DNA of 17,890 nt, taken from positions 1-17,890 of the forward strand of contig CAUSWF010000013.1 in assembly GCA_963535465.1 (NCBI GenBank). Reading direction: 5' to 3'. A program made the position numbers and the translations under genes. Each line of letters begins with the position of its first letter. Position 1 is the stretch's first letter. The DNA is from CAUSWF01 sp963535465. GTDB lineage: Bacteria; Bacillota_I; Bacilli_A; RF39; UBA660. Under the pieces are notes generated by a model. That model saw only the letters and a program-made list of their open reading frames with translations. It did no database searches and was not told where the DNA came from. Of this stretch, positions 5,733 through 14,307 are shown in pieces.

Positions 5733-8239
5733 AAGAAATCATCTATTGTCATCAACTTAGAATCTATATCATCAAGTGATACTAACTCCTTCTTAGGAAC
5801 TATAACTTCATCTTCTATTTCTTTTAAAGATTTCAAAATAAATGCATCGTCTAACTCATGTTTAGTTAAAGCAGTACCAACAGATTGTCTATCAGTAATT
5901 GGTAATTCTCCATTCTTAAAAATGTTAATAGATTCATTTTTTATACCAATAGAATCTTTTGTCTTAATAACAAATGATTTTATTATATTATATGGATTAG
6001 TCTTAACATCTCTAATTACTTGAACTCCTCTTCTAGCTCTAGACATTAAATCAAAATCTTTTAATCTAACTCTCTTACCTGTTCCTTTATTAGTAATAAA
6101 TGATATATATTCATCGGTATCACTATAATTATTAACTGATACTACATTATCATTCTTTAATTTCATACCAATTACTCCAGAAGCCTTAATACCAACAACA
6201 GGTATTTCATTAGCCATATATGAAACCCCAAATCCGCTATCAGTTGTCATAAATATCTTATCTTTAGTTAAAATATATGCATCAATTAAACTATCATCGC
6301 CCTTTAATTTCATACACAAAGTAGGTTTAGAATATCTTAATAATTTAAATTCAGATAAATTAGTCTGTTTAACCATACCATTTGAAGTTGCTAATAAAAC
6401 AGTTAAATTACTATCAAAATTCTTAGCATTAATACCACTAACAATCTCTTCACCCTGTTGAATAGTAATTAAATTACTTATATGTTTAGGCATATCTTTC
6501 CATTTTAAATCAGGTATTTCATGTACTGGTATATGTAAATAATTACCGTAACTAGTAAATACCAATAAAGTATCAAGTGTATTCATATATTCCTTAACTA
6601 ATAAATAATCATTATCTTTAATAGTTAAATCTTCTTCTTTACTTGATTCATAACTTCTAATAGAAGTTCTCTTAATATAACCATCCTTTGTAAGTATAAC
6701 AATAACATCTTCCTTAGAAACCATATCTATCTTATCTATCTTTAATTCTGTAACTTCTTCTTTAATATCAGTCAATCTAGGAGTAACATATAATGAATTA
6801 ATTTCAGATAAATCTTTCTTCATTACTTTTCTTAATATTTTTTTATTTTCAAGTATAGCAGTTAATCCCTCTATTATCTTAGTAAGATTTTTTAACTCTT
6901 CTTCTAAAGCCACTACATCAGTATTAGTTAATCTATATAATTGTAATGTAACAATAGCATCTGCTTGAATAATAGTAAAATCAAATTCTTTAACTAAATT
7001 ATTCTTAGCATCCTCTTTATTTTTAGAAGCACGAATTACTTTTATTACTTCATCTAATATAGAAATACATTTTATTAAACCTTCTACTATATGAAAACGT
7101 GATTTAGCATGTTTTAAATCAAACTCAGTACGTCTAGTAACAACCTCTTCCTGATGTTTAATAAATGCATCAAGTGCTTCTCTTAATCCTAATAATTTAG
7201 GTCTCTTATTAACAATCGCAACTGTATTAAAATTATAATTTATTTGTAAATCGGTATTCTTAAAAATATAAGCTATTATTAAATCTTTATTAGCATTTTT
7301 CTTTATATCAATTACTATTCTTACATCTTTAGTAGACTCATCTCTAACTTCAACTATACCATCTACTTTCTTATCAAGTCTAATATCATCAATCTTCTTA
7401 ACAATAGCAGCCTTATTAGCTTCAAATGGTATTTCAGTTATTACTATGTGTACTCCATCTTTATCTTCTTCTATTTTATATCTAGATTTTATTACAACTT
7501 TACCCTTACCAGTAGTATAAGCTTGTTTTATTCCATCTAATCCTTCTACTATTCCACCAGTAGGAAAATCAGGTCCTTTTACTATTTCCATTAATTCATC
7601 AAGTGAAGATTCAGGATTATCTATTCTATATATTGCAGCATCTACTATTTCATTTAAATTATGTGGTGGTATATTAGTAGCATATCCAGCACTAATACCT
7701 TGAGCTCCATATACGAATAAAGCAGGAAATCTAGCAGGTAAAACAGTAGGTTCTTGAATAGTATCATCAAAGTTAGGTGCAAATTCAACAGTATCTTTAT
7801 CTATATCTCTAAGCATCTCTCCAGATATCTTAGAAAGTCTAGCTTCAGTATAACGATATGCAGCAGGTGAATCTCCATCTATTGACCCATTATTTCCATG
7901 CATATCTATATAAGGTAGCCTAGTCTTCCATGGTTGAGACATTCTAACCATCGCATCATATATAGATGTATCACCATGTGGATGATAATTACCAATAACA
8001 TCTCCAACGGTCTTAGCAGATTTTCTATATCCCTTATCATAAGTATTTCTCTCCTTATGCATAGAATATAATATTCTTCTTTGAACTGGCTTTAACCCAT
8101 CTCTAGCATCAGGTATAGCACGATCTTGAATTATATATTTTGAGTATGAGGCAAAACGTTCACCCATTATATCTTCTAATGTATAATCAAATATCTTTTC
8201 AAGTATTTGTTCTTCTTTCTTTTTTGCCAAATTACTCAC
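5726..8239 (-). CDS. parC: DNA topoisomerase IV subunit A
   Basis: Breakage-rejoining subunit of topoisomerase IV, which with ParE decatenates daughter chromosomes. The quinolone-region motif is NYHPHGDTSIYDAMVRMSQ (from residue 84), followed by MHGNNGSIDGD, and the catalytic tyrosine is Y130 in AYRYTEARLS. The C-terminal beta-pinwheel follows. In place of the gyrase GyrA-box there is RARRGVQ (about 734-740), which with the parE pairing supports ParC over GyrA. Quinolone-contact positions are Thr91 and Asp95, equivalent to Ser80 and Glu84 of S. aureus GrlA. The proposed GTG start (8239-8237) overlaps the parE stop in GTGAGTAA. A TTG at 8230 is better spaced from AAGGTGAG and would drop three residues. 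Total length of 837 is typical. Confidence 0.95.
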   Translation of the reverse strand: MSNLAKKKEEQILEKIFDYTLEDIMGERFASYSKYIIQDRAIPDARDGLKPVQRRILYSMHKERNTYDKGYRKSAKTVGDVIGNYHPHGDTSIYDAMVRMSQPWKTRLPYIDMHGNNGSIDGDSPAAYRYTEARLSKISGEMLRDIDKDTVEFAPNFDDTIQEPTVLPARFPALFVYGAQGISAGYATNIPPHNLNEIVDAAIYRIDNPESSLDELMEIVKGPDFPTGGIVEGLDGIKQAYTTGKGKVVIKSRYKIEEDKDGVHIVITEIPFEANKAAIVKKIDDIRLDKKVDGIVEVRDESTKDVRIVIDIKKNANKDLIIAYIFKNTDLQINYNFNTVAIVNKRPKLLGLREALDAFIKHQEEVVTRRTEFDLKHAKSRFHIVEGLIKCISILDEVIKVIRASKNKEDAKNNLVKEFDFTIIQADAIVTLQLYRLTNTDVVALEEELKNLTKIIEGLTAILENKKILRKVMKKDLSEINSLYVTPRLTDIKEEVTELKIDKIDMVSKEDVIVILTKDGYIKRTSIRSYESSKEEDLTIKDNDYLLVKEYMNTLDTLLVFTSYGNYLHIPVHEIPDLKWKDMPKHISNLITIQQGEEIVSGINAKNFDSNLTVLLATSNGMVKQTNLSEFKLLRYSKPTLCMKLKGDDSLIDAYILTKDKIFMTTDSGFGVSYMANEIPVVGIKASGVIGMKLKNDNVVSVNNYSDTDEYISFITNKGTGKRVRLKDFDLMSRARRGVQVIRDVKTNPYNIIKSFVIKTKDSIGIKNESINIFKNGELPITDRQSVGTALTKHELDDAFILKSLKEIEDEVIVPKKELVSLDDIDSKLMTIDDFLK

Positions 8240-10139
8240 CTTCTTTCATATAATCATCTTCTAATGAAAATTCAACATTTTCTTCAATCCACTCTTTACG
8301 AGGAGGAACATCATCTCCCATCAACACACTAACTCTCTTTTCAGCAAGTTGTGCATCTTCAATATTAACTCTTATTAAAGTTCTAGAACCAGGCTTCATA
8401 GTAGTTTCCCATAACTGATCAGCATTCATCTCACCTAATCCTTTATATCTTTGAACGTCACACTTCTTACCCTTAGTAAGTTTTTGCATCTCTGAAGGAG
8501 TATATGCATACTCTATATTTTTACCACTTTGTATCTTAAATAATGGTGGTAAAGCAACAAATAAACGTCCCTCTTCTATTAAAGGTCTCATATATCTATA
8601 AAAAAATGTAAGTAATAAACATTGAATATGTCCACCATCTTCATCAGCATCTGACATTATAATAATCTTAGAATATTCTGCATCTTTTATATCAAAATTA
8701 GTACCATATCCAGCACCAATAGTATATATCATAGTATTTATTTCTTCATTTGATAATATATCTTCTTCCTTAGTCTTTTCAGTATTTAAAACCTTACCTC
8801 TAAGTGGTAATATTGCTTGATATTTTCTATCTCTTCCTTGTTTAGCAGAACCACCGGCAGAATCACCCTCGACTAAGAATAATTCTTTCATATTCTTATC
8901 TCTACTTTGTGCAGGAGCAAGTTTACCAGATAAAGATCTTTCTTTCTTATCTTTATTCTTACCTTTTCTAGCTTCCTCTCTTGCTTTACGTGCAGCTTCT
9001 CTTGCTTCCTTAGATTTTAAAGATTTATTTATAATCATCTCAGCAACAGCTCTATTTTCTTCTAAGAACATCTTTAATCCCTCTGTTGTAACTTGTTCAA
9101 CAGCAGGTTTAGCACTAGGAGTACCAAGTTTACCCTTAGTTTGCCCTTCAAATTGAAGTAAGTTTTCAGGAATCTTTAAACTAACTACCGCAGTTAATCC
9201 CTCTCTTACATCACTTCCCTCAAAAGTAGAATTACCTTTAGTCATACCAGTACTCTTAGCATAATCATTAAATACCTTAGTCAAGGCAGACTTAAATCCT
9301 GACTCATGTTGTCCACCATCTATAGTCTTAACATTATTAACAAAACTAACTATATTTTCATCATATGAAGTACACCATTGTAATGCTAAATCAACTTCTA
9401 TATCATTTTTTATCCCAGATAAAGCTAAAACCTTATGCATAGCACTCTTATCTTTATTTAACTCTTCAACAAACTCTTCAATTCCTCTTTCATATAAAAA
9501 TTTAGAAGACTTTTCATTTTCCTCATCAACTACTTCAATAGTAATTCCTTTTAATAAGAAAGCAGACTCCTGCATTCTCTCACAAATTGTAGTATATGAA
9601 AATGTAGTAGTAGAAAATATTTCATCATCAGGTAGAAATCTAACAGTAGTACCAGTCTTAAAAGTTTTACCAATTACAGTTAAAGGCTTATCAACATGTC
9701 CACCATCTTTAAATCTAATAAAACTTATTTCTTTATCTCTTGAAATAGTAACTTCCATCCATTTAGATAATGCATTAACAACAGAACCACCTACTCCATG
9801 TAATCCCCCTGATACTTTATATCCATCTGTTTCAAACTTACCTCCGGCATGAAGCACTGTATATATAACTTCAGGAGTAGATTTACCAGATGAATGCATA
9901 CCAGTAGGAACACCACGTCCATGGTCTTCTACAGATACAGACTTATCTTTATGTAAAGTTATTTTAATATAATTACCATATCCATTAATAGCCTCATCTA
10001 TCGCATTATCTACTATCTCCCATACTAAATGATGCAATCCTCTTTTATCAGTAGAACCAATATACATTCCAGGACGCTTTCTAACCGCATCTAACCCCTC
10101 TAGTATCTTTATAGATGATGCATCATATTTCTTTGACAT
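8232..10139 (-). CDS. parE: DNA topoisomerase IV subunit B (ATPase)
   Basis: ATPase subunit of topoisomerase IV. The Bergerat ATP-binding fold is seen as EIVDNAIDEA (residues 41-50), EDHGRGVPTG (71-80) and SGGLHGVGGSVVNAL (110-124). The transducer domain follows, then the TOPRIM domain with EGDSAGGSAKQGRDR (424-438), PLRGKVLN and the metal-binding DADED (497-501). HIQ after the acidic motif and TFFYRYMRPL resemble ParE more than GyrB. The C-terminus has YKGLGEMNADQLWETTM. A Lys/Arg-rich insert lies around residues 376-403. The start is ATG with GGAGTGAT upstream. The 635-residue length is normal. It lies upstream of, and overlaps, parC in an operon with its own promoter. Confidence 0.96.
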   Translation of the reverse strand: MSKKYDASSIKILEGLDAVRKRPGMYIGSTDKRGLHHLVWEIVDNAIDEAINGYGNYIKITLHKDKSVSVEDHGRGVPTGMHSSGKSTPEVIYTVLHAGGKFETDGYKVSGGLHGVGGSVVNALSKWMEVTISRDKEISFIRFKDGGHVDKPLTVIGKTFKTGTTVRFLPDDEIFSTTTFSYTTICERMQESAFLLKGITIEVVDEENEKSSKFLYERGIEEFVEELNKDKSAMHKVLALSGIKNDIEVDLALQWCTSYDENIVSFVNNVKTIDGGQHESGFKSALTKVFNDYAKSTGMTKGNSTFEGSDVREGLTAVVSLKIPENLLQFEGQTKGKLGTPSAKPAVEQVTTEGLKMFLEENRAVAEMIINKSLKSKEAREAARKAREEARKGKNKDKKERSLSGKLAPAQSRDKNMKELFLVEGDSAGGSAKQGRDRKYQAILPLRGKVLNTEKTKEEDILSNEEINTMIYTIGAGYGTNFDIKDAEYSKIIIMSDADEDGGHIQCLLLTFFYRYMRPLIEEGRLFVALPPLFKIQSGKNIEYAYTPSEMQKLTKGKKCDVQRYKGLGEMNADQLWETTMKPGSRTLIRVNIEDAQLAEKRVSVLMGDDVPPRKEWIEENVEFSLEDDYMKEGE

Positions 10140-10166
10140 ACTATCACTCCAATTCTCACAATTTTT

Positions 10167-10195
10167 ATTATACTTAAAATTCCTTTATATTTCAA
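10167..10195 (-). promoter_or_regulatory. Promoter of parE-parC
   Basis: -35 TTGAAA (10195-10190), 17 bases, -10 TATAAT (10172-10167). The predicted start near 10160 leaves a leader of about 21 bases containing the ribosome site. I see no terminator hairpin between recD2 and this promoter, so readthrough from recD2 is possible. Confidence 0.85.
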
Positions 10196-10213
10196 CGAAT
10201 TCACAATATATCA

Positions 10214-12394
10214 TTACTTTTTATTCATTTTATCTTTAATAATAGTTCTCCTATCATTATCTTTTTCAGTCCTTGTGGCAACATCCAGTGCCATTTCTTC
10301 TCCAACAATAATAAGCTTCTTTTTAGCCCTAGTAACACCAGTATAATATAATCTTCTATAAAGCATTTTTCTATACATAGTTGATACAAGAACTATAGCT
10401 AAATCAAACTCAGACCCTTGTGACTTATGAATACTTATCGCATAAGCCAATCTAAAATTAGAAAAAGATGATGGAGTATATTTAACTATATTATCATCAT
10501 ATGATATATATACTTCCTTCTTAGGAGATAAAACTATATCATCTACTATACCAATATCACCATTATATATATTATCATCTGGTTGATTAGTAAGCTGCAA
10601 CACCTTATCACCAACCCTAATAATATCATCACCTATCTTTATTTCTTTCTTACTCTTATCTTTAGGATTAACTATATCTTGTACTTTTTTATTTATTATA
10701 TCAATACCACATATACCCTTATATTGAGGAGCAAGTATTTGTACCATTTTAGAAGACATATCATAACTTTTAGCTAAATCTTGTACAACACTAGAAATAT
10801 TATTACTAGAAACAGAAATAAACTCTAAATCACTACTCTTATTAAAAATATCTCTATTTATAATACCACTTCTCATATCATATGATAATTTTAATATATT
10901 AGAACCTTCTTCTTGTCTATATAATTTAGTCAGTTTAGTAGTATATATAACAGAAGAATCTATTAAATCTCTTAATACTTCTCCAGCACCTACACTAGGT
11001 AATTGATAATCATCCCCTACAAGTATTATCTTACAATTAGCGTTTATTCCATCTACTAAAGAACCTAACAAATAAGTATCAACCATAGAAACCTCATCTA
11101 TAATAACAAGTTCAACTTTACTCTTATTGTATCTATTAACTTGAAACTTAGAAGTATCTTTCTGCCACTTTAAAAATCTATGTATAGTAGAAGCTAATAC
11201 ATTAGTAGCTTCACTCATTCTCTTAGAAGCTCTACCAGTAGGAGAAAGTAGTGCTATCCTGTTTTCTAAATCTATGTAAGAATATTTATTAATAGTCTTA
11301 TATAACTCAATTATTCCCTTTAATATAGTAGTCTTACCAGTTCCAGGACCACCAGTAATTATAGAAATATGTTTACAAATACTAGACTTAATCGCATCCT
11401 TTTGAGATGAATCATATTTAATATCAAATTTCTCTTCAATTAAACTAATATATTTATCTATATTTTTAATATTATCATCTTCTTGATGAGATAACATTCT
11501 AAATCTCTTAGTAATAATATCTATCATAGAATACATATCAATTAAAAAATATTTATCATCTTCACATTTTATATATAAATTCTTCTCTAACCTATCAAGA
11601 CCCATCAAAAATAAATCATTAGAAATAAAACTTCCAATAACTCTTTCCAAATAATTATATATATCATCTCTAAAAAAATATTCATGACCATACAAATTAG
11701 TCAACTCATTCATTATATAAAGTATAGAAGATGAAACTCTTCTTATATCTTCTAATCTATATTCTAAAGATAACGCAATAGTATCTATATGTTTATATGA
11801 AATATCTAACTTATCATAATATATATTATAAATATCTTCATCTATTACACTTCTAGTTCTATCTTTATATTTATTATATATCTTCATAGACTCATTAGAA
11901 CTAAATCCTAATTCTCCTAAATAAATAATAGTCTTATAACTATTCTCATATTCTTTTAAAGTATTATATAAAGTATCTATATTTTTTTCGGTAATAGTAG
12001 GTATTAAATATAATAAATCTTTATTTTCTAATATAACATTTAATGTATTATCACCTAATTTATCAGTAATAAGTTTAGCCTTAGTCTTACCAATACCTTT
12101 AAATAAACCAGAAATCAAGAATTCATATATCGCATCTTTTCCTTTAGGTTCAACTCTCTCATATGAAGAAACCATAAACTGTTTACCATATTTTTCATGT
12201 TCACCTAAATCACCATACATAATATAAGAGTCTCTATCATTTAACTCATGAAAATAACCTGTAAAAGTAATAGTCTTATCAATCATATCTGCAAACTCAG
12301 GGCAAGATACATCTTCTACTTTAAATAAACCAACTACATATCCTCTTCCCGATTCATATATACTTCTTCTAAATTTACCTTTAATATATTTCAT
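10214..12394 (-). CDS. recD2: RecD2-type superfamily 1B DNA helicase
   Basis: A 5'-3' ATP-driven helicase of the RecD2 (RecD-like, not part of RecBCD) family, found in Firmicutes and Deinococcus and linked to repair and fork maintenance. The N-terminal region carries an OB-like domain and helix-hairpin-helix-type segments (for example ISGLFKGIGKTKAKLI, about 95-110). The helicase motifs are Walker A GGPGTGKTT (348-356), SPTGRASKRM, Walker B DEVSMVD (433-439), GDDYQLPSVGAGEVL (motif III), LYRQ (IV), SIHKSQGSEFD (V) and YTGVTRAKK (VI). All key residues are present. The 726-residue length is typical. The start is ATG with GAGAGG five bases upstream. It appears to be transcribed alone. Confidence 0.95.
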   Translation of the reverse strand: MKYIKGKFRRSIYESGRGYVVGLFKVEDVSCPEFADMIDKTITFTGYFHELNDRDSYIMYGDLGEHEKYGKQFMVSSYERVEPKGKDAIYEFLISGLFKGIGKTKAKLITDKLGDNTLNVILENKDLLYLIPTITEKNIDTLYNTLKEYENSYKTIIYLGELGFSSNESMKIYNKYKDRTRSVIDEDIYNIYYDKLDISYKHIDTIALSLEYRLEDIRRVSSSILYIMNELTNLYGHEYFFRDDIYNYLERVIGSFISNDLFLMGLDRLEKNLYIKCEDDKYFLIDMYSMIDIITKRFRMLSHQEDDNIKNIDKYISLIEEKFDIKYDSSQKDAIKSSICKHISIITGGPGTGKTTILKGIIELYKTINKYSYIDLENRIALLSPTGRASKRMSEATNVLASTIHRFLKWQKDTSKFQVNRYNKSKVELVIIDEVSMVDTYLLGSLVDGINANCKIILVGDDYQLPSVGAGEVLRDLIDSSVIYTTKLTKLYRQEEGSNILKLSYDMRSGIINRDIFNKSSDLEFISVSSNNISSVVQDLAKSYDMSSKMVQILAPQYKGICGIDIINKKVQDIVNPKDKSKKEIKIGDDIIRVGDKVLQLTNQPDDNIYNGDIGIVDDIVLSPKKEVYISYDDNIVKYTPSSFSNFRLAYAISIHKSQGSEFDLAIVLVSTMYRKMLYRRLYYTGVTRAKKKLIIVGEEMALDVATRTEKDNDRRTIIKDKMNKK

Positions 12395-12410
12395 AATACC
12401 TCTCTTCTAT

Positions 12411-12439
12411 ATTATACAAATAATATTAATTTTTTTAAA
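12411..12439 (-). promoter_or_regulatory. Candidate promoter of recD2
   Basis: -10 TATAAT (12416-12411) with a weaker TTTAAA (12439-12434) 17 bases upstream. The predicted start near 12404 leaves a leader of only about 10 bases, just long enough to hold GAGAGG. Confidence 0.65.
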
Positions 12440-12450
12440 ATAATTTTACA

Positions 12451-12477
12451 ATAAAAAAATAGTGATAATCACTATTT
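12451..12477 (-). terminator. Intrinsic terminator of the acidic membrane protein gene
   Basis: A 9-bp perfect stem (12457-12465 with 12469-12477, loop of three) is followed on the minus strand by a run of seven Ts. It starts three bases after the stop codon. Confidence 0.92.
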
Positions 12478-12480
12478 ATA

Positions 12481-13485
12481 TTAATCTTCTAAATTTTTCT
12501 TTAATTCATGTAACTCTTTCAAGAAATTATTAGTCTTCTTTATTTCTTGATCTAACTTATCATAATTAGCAGTATTTTCTATCTGCAGTTCTTCTAGAGT
12601 TGGTAAATTAACCTTCTCTAAACCAAATATAGGAGATATAAAATTAGAATTTCTAAATTTATCTCTCATATAAGGTACTCTAACTCTCTCAGGTTCAGAT
12701 AAATCAGATAGAGTATGCATTTCTACCACTTTATTTTCAAGTATAACTGCCTCTTCCTTATTGTTATTATAAACAGACTCTATAACATTTTGTAACTCTA
12801 TACCAACAGGAGAAGTAATCTCTTCAATTTCATTATTTACTCTATCAAACTTTTTACTAACTTCATCAAATGATATTAAAGCATCTTCTTCATCTGATAT
12901 CTCTAATGTATCATTATTATACTTATCAGTAGAAATCATCATATATTCATCCAATGTAATAGGAACATCCTCATCATCATATTGATTGCTTATAATATTA
13001 TCTGTGTCATTGTTATCAATAGTTTCTTCTCCTTGATTATTACAAACATTAGAACTATTATCTATCTCTTCTACAGTATCAACTACTTCTTCATTTTTAA
13101 AAGTACTATTAGCAAGAGTATCATTTTCAGTAGAAGTTTCTTCTTTTACTAATTCTTCTTTAATTGCCTCTATCTCTCTAATAGCCTCTTCACGAGTAGG
13201 TTCAATATTAGTATAAGATAAATCATTATTATTTATTTCTACTCTTTTAGTATCACTTAATGAATTATCTTCTAATATAGAACTAGTAGGAATACTAGTA
13301 TTAGCTAATTTGTCATTAACTTTATTAACTAAATCAATTAATTCTAACGTATTTTTCTTTAATTTAGATTTATAAGTAATCTTATCAATAATATATATTA
13401 ATAAACATAAAAGTATCGCAATACCTAAAATAATATATACTATCAATATTTCTTTTGATAATAATAAGTCTGTTATATTCTGCAT
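12481..13485 (-). CDS. Acidic single-pass membrane protein of unknown function
   Basis: I do not recognise this 334-residue protein. One hydrophobic helix lies at about residues 13-33, followed by a Lys-rich stretch (DKITYKSKLKK) that suggests an extracellular or short N-terminus and a cytoplasmic remainder. The middle (about 85-260) is low-complexity, rich in Asp, Glu, Asn and Ser, and probably disordered. Near the C-terminus is the compact hydrophobic motif FISPIFG (282-288), and the last about 30 residues look like an amphipathic coiled coil. The anchor, disordered linker and terminal peptide layout recalls divisome or envelope linker proteins such as ZipA- or EzrA-like anchors, but there is no sequence evidence for that role. 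The start is ATG with AGGAG eight bases upstream. It is divergent from the response regulator. Confidence 0.8.
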   Translation of the reverse strand: MQNITDLLLSKEILIVYIILGIAILLCLLIYIIDKITYKSKLKKNTLELIDLVNKVNDKLANTSIPTSSILEDNSLSDTKRVEINNNDLSYTNIEPTREEAIREIEAIKEELVKEETSTENDTLANSTFKNEEVVDTVEEIDNSSNVCNNQGEETIDNNDTDNIISNQYDDEDVPITLDEYMMISTDKYNNDTLEISDEEDALISFDEVSKKFDRVNNEIEEITSPVGIELQNVIESVYNNNKEEAVILENKVVEMHTLSDLSEPERVRVPYMRDKFRNSNFISPIFGLEKVNLPTLEELQIENTANYDKLDQEIKKTNNFLKELHELKKNLED

Positions 13486-13653
13486 AAATATCTCTCCTAT
13501 TAATAGGTTAACACATATTATTAACTTATGTTATTAAAACTATAATTTTATTAAAAATTTTACAACATGTTTTTACAAAATTGAGTATTTGTTCGATTTT
13601 CATACACTTTTCACATTATATAATTATAATATATAATATGTATAGGAGGACTT
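13486..13653. promoter_or_regulatory. Divergent intergenic region between the membrane protein and the two-component system
   Basis: This 168-bp AT-rich region should hold both divergent promoters. It contains two 8-base direct repeats TTTTACAA (13558-13565 and 13571-13578, 13-bp period). On the response-regulator side there is a second pair, described separately. For the minus-strand gene I see no convincing -35/-10 pair at standard spacing, only AT-rich candidates. Confidence 0.6.
13597..13637 (+). promoter_or_regulatory. Candidate autoregulated promoter of the response regulator
   Basis: Three overlapping TATAAT boxes occur at 13619-13624, 13625-13630 and 13632-13637, but none has a good -35 at 16-18 bases. 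Where the -35 should be lie two direct repeats, TTTTCATA (13597-13604) and TTTTCACA (13608-13615), with an 11-bp period. That period and placement, ending nine bases before the middle TATAAT, are typical of OmpR/PhoB-family activator sites. Autoregulation is an inference. Confidence 0.5.
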
Positions 13654-14307
13654 ATGAAAGTATTAGTTGTAGATGATGAAGAAAATATAAGAAAAATAAT
13701 TAAAGAATATCTAGAAAACGAATCTATAGAAGTATTAGAAGCAGATGATGGAGATAAAGTTGAAGATATATTAAAAAATAACCAAGTAGATATAATGGTT
13801 TTAGATATTATGATGCGTGGTCTAGATGGTTTTAGTCTAATGCAAAAAAATATTAATACCCCTACTATCTTCCTATCCGCAAGAGATAGTGAAGTAGACA
13901 AACTAACAGCCTTCTCACTAGGAGCAGATGATTACATGACAAAACCATTTTCTCCAAGAGAACTAGTCGCAAGAGTAATTGCCTTATATAAAAGAAGTTG
14001 TGAAGAATATGACATTTATTCATATAAAGGATTATCAATTAATAAAAGTAGTCACATAGTAGAAATAGATGGAAAAAATATCTTTTTAACTCCAAAAGAA
14101 TATGAAATATTAATCTATTTAATTTCAAATAAAAATATAGTAGTAACAAGAGAAGGAATGCTATCTAAAATATGGGGATATGACTTCTTCGGAGATAACA
14201 GAACAGTAGATACACATATAAAAATGTTAAGAAATAACTTAGGTAAATATAGAGACCTAATAGTAACTGTAAGAGGAGTTGGATATAGATATGAAGAAAA
14301 AATATAA
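13654..14307 (+). CDS. OmpR/PhoB-family response regulator
   Basis: DNA-binding response regulator of 217 residues. The receiver domain has the acidic pair D8/D9, phosphoacceptor D51 (VLDIMM), conserved Ser75 (FLSA) and K98 (TKPFSPREL). The C-terminal winged helix has LTPKEYEILIYLISN, the recognition-helix region GDNRTVDTHIKMLRNNLG and the wing IVTVRGVGYRY. The start is ATG with a near-perfect AGGAGG four bases upstream, among the strongest ribosome sites in the window. The gene overlaps the sensor kinase by 17 bp. The target genes are unknown. The divergent membrane protein and the convergent lipoproteins are neighbours but share no obvious binding motif that I can see. Confidence 0.95.
   Translation: MKVLVVDDEENIRKIIKEYLENESIEVLEADDGDKVEDILKNNQVDIMVLDIMMRGLDGFSLMQKNINTPTIFLSARDSEVDKLTAFSLGADDYMTKPFSPRELVARVIALYKRSCEEYDIYSYKGLSINKSSHIVEIDGKNIFLTPKEYEILIYLISNKNIVVTREGMLSKIWGYDFFGDNRTVDTHIKMLRNNLGKYRDLIVTVRGVGYRYEEKI

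Noticed and set aside
5726..10139. Reading the type II topoisomerase pair as gyrase (gyrB-gyrA)
   Set aside because: The A subunit lacks a GyrA-box, and the B subunit has ParE-like HIQ and TFFYRYM segments, fitting topoisomerase IV.
10583..10777. Plus-strand 64-codon frame opposite recD2
   Set aside because: It is antisense to a fully intact helicase; its hydrophobic look comes from AT-rich reversed codons.
13554..13581. WalR (VicR) box in the divergent region
   Set aside because: TGTAAA repeats are present on the minus strand, but they are separated by seven bases rather than the five required (13-bp rather than 11-bp period).
13611..13901. Minus-strand 96-codon frame opposite the response regulator
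   Set aside because: It overlaps the conserved receiver domain and its strong ribosome site on the other strand, and has no ribosome site of its own.
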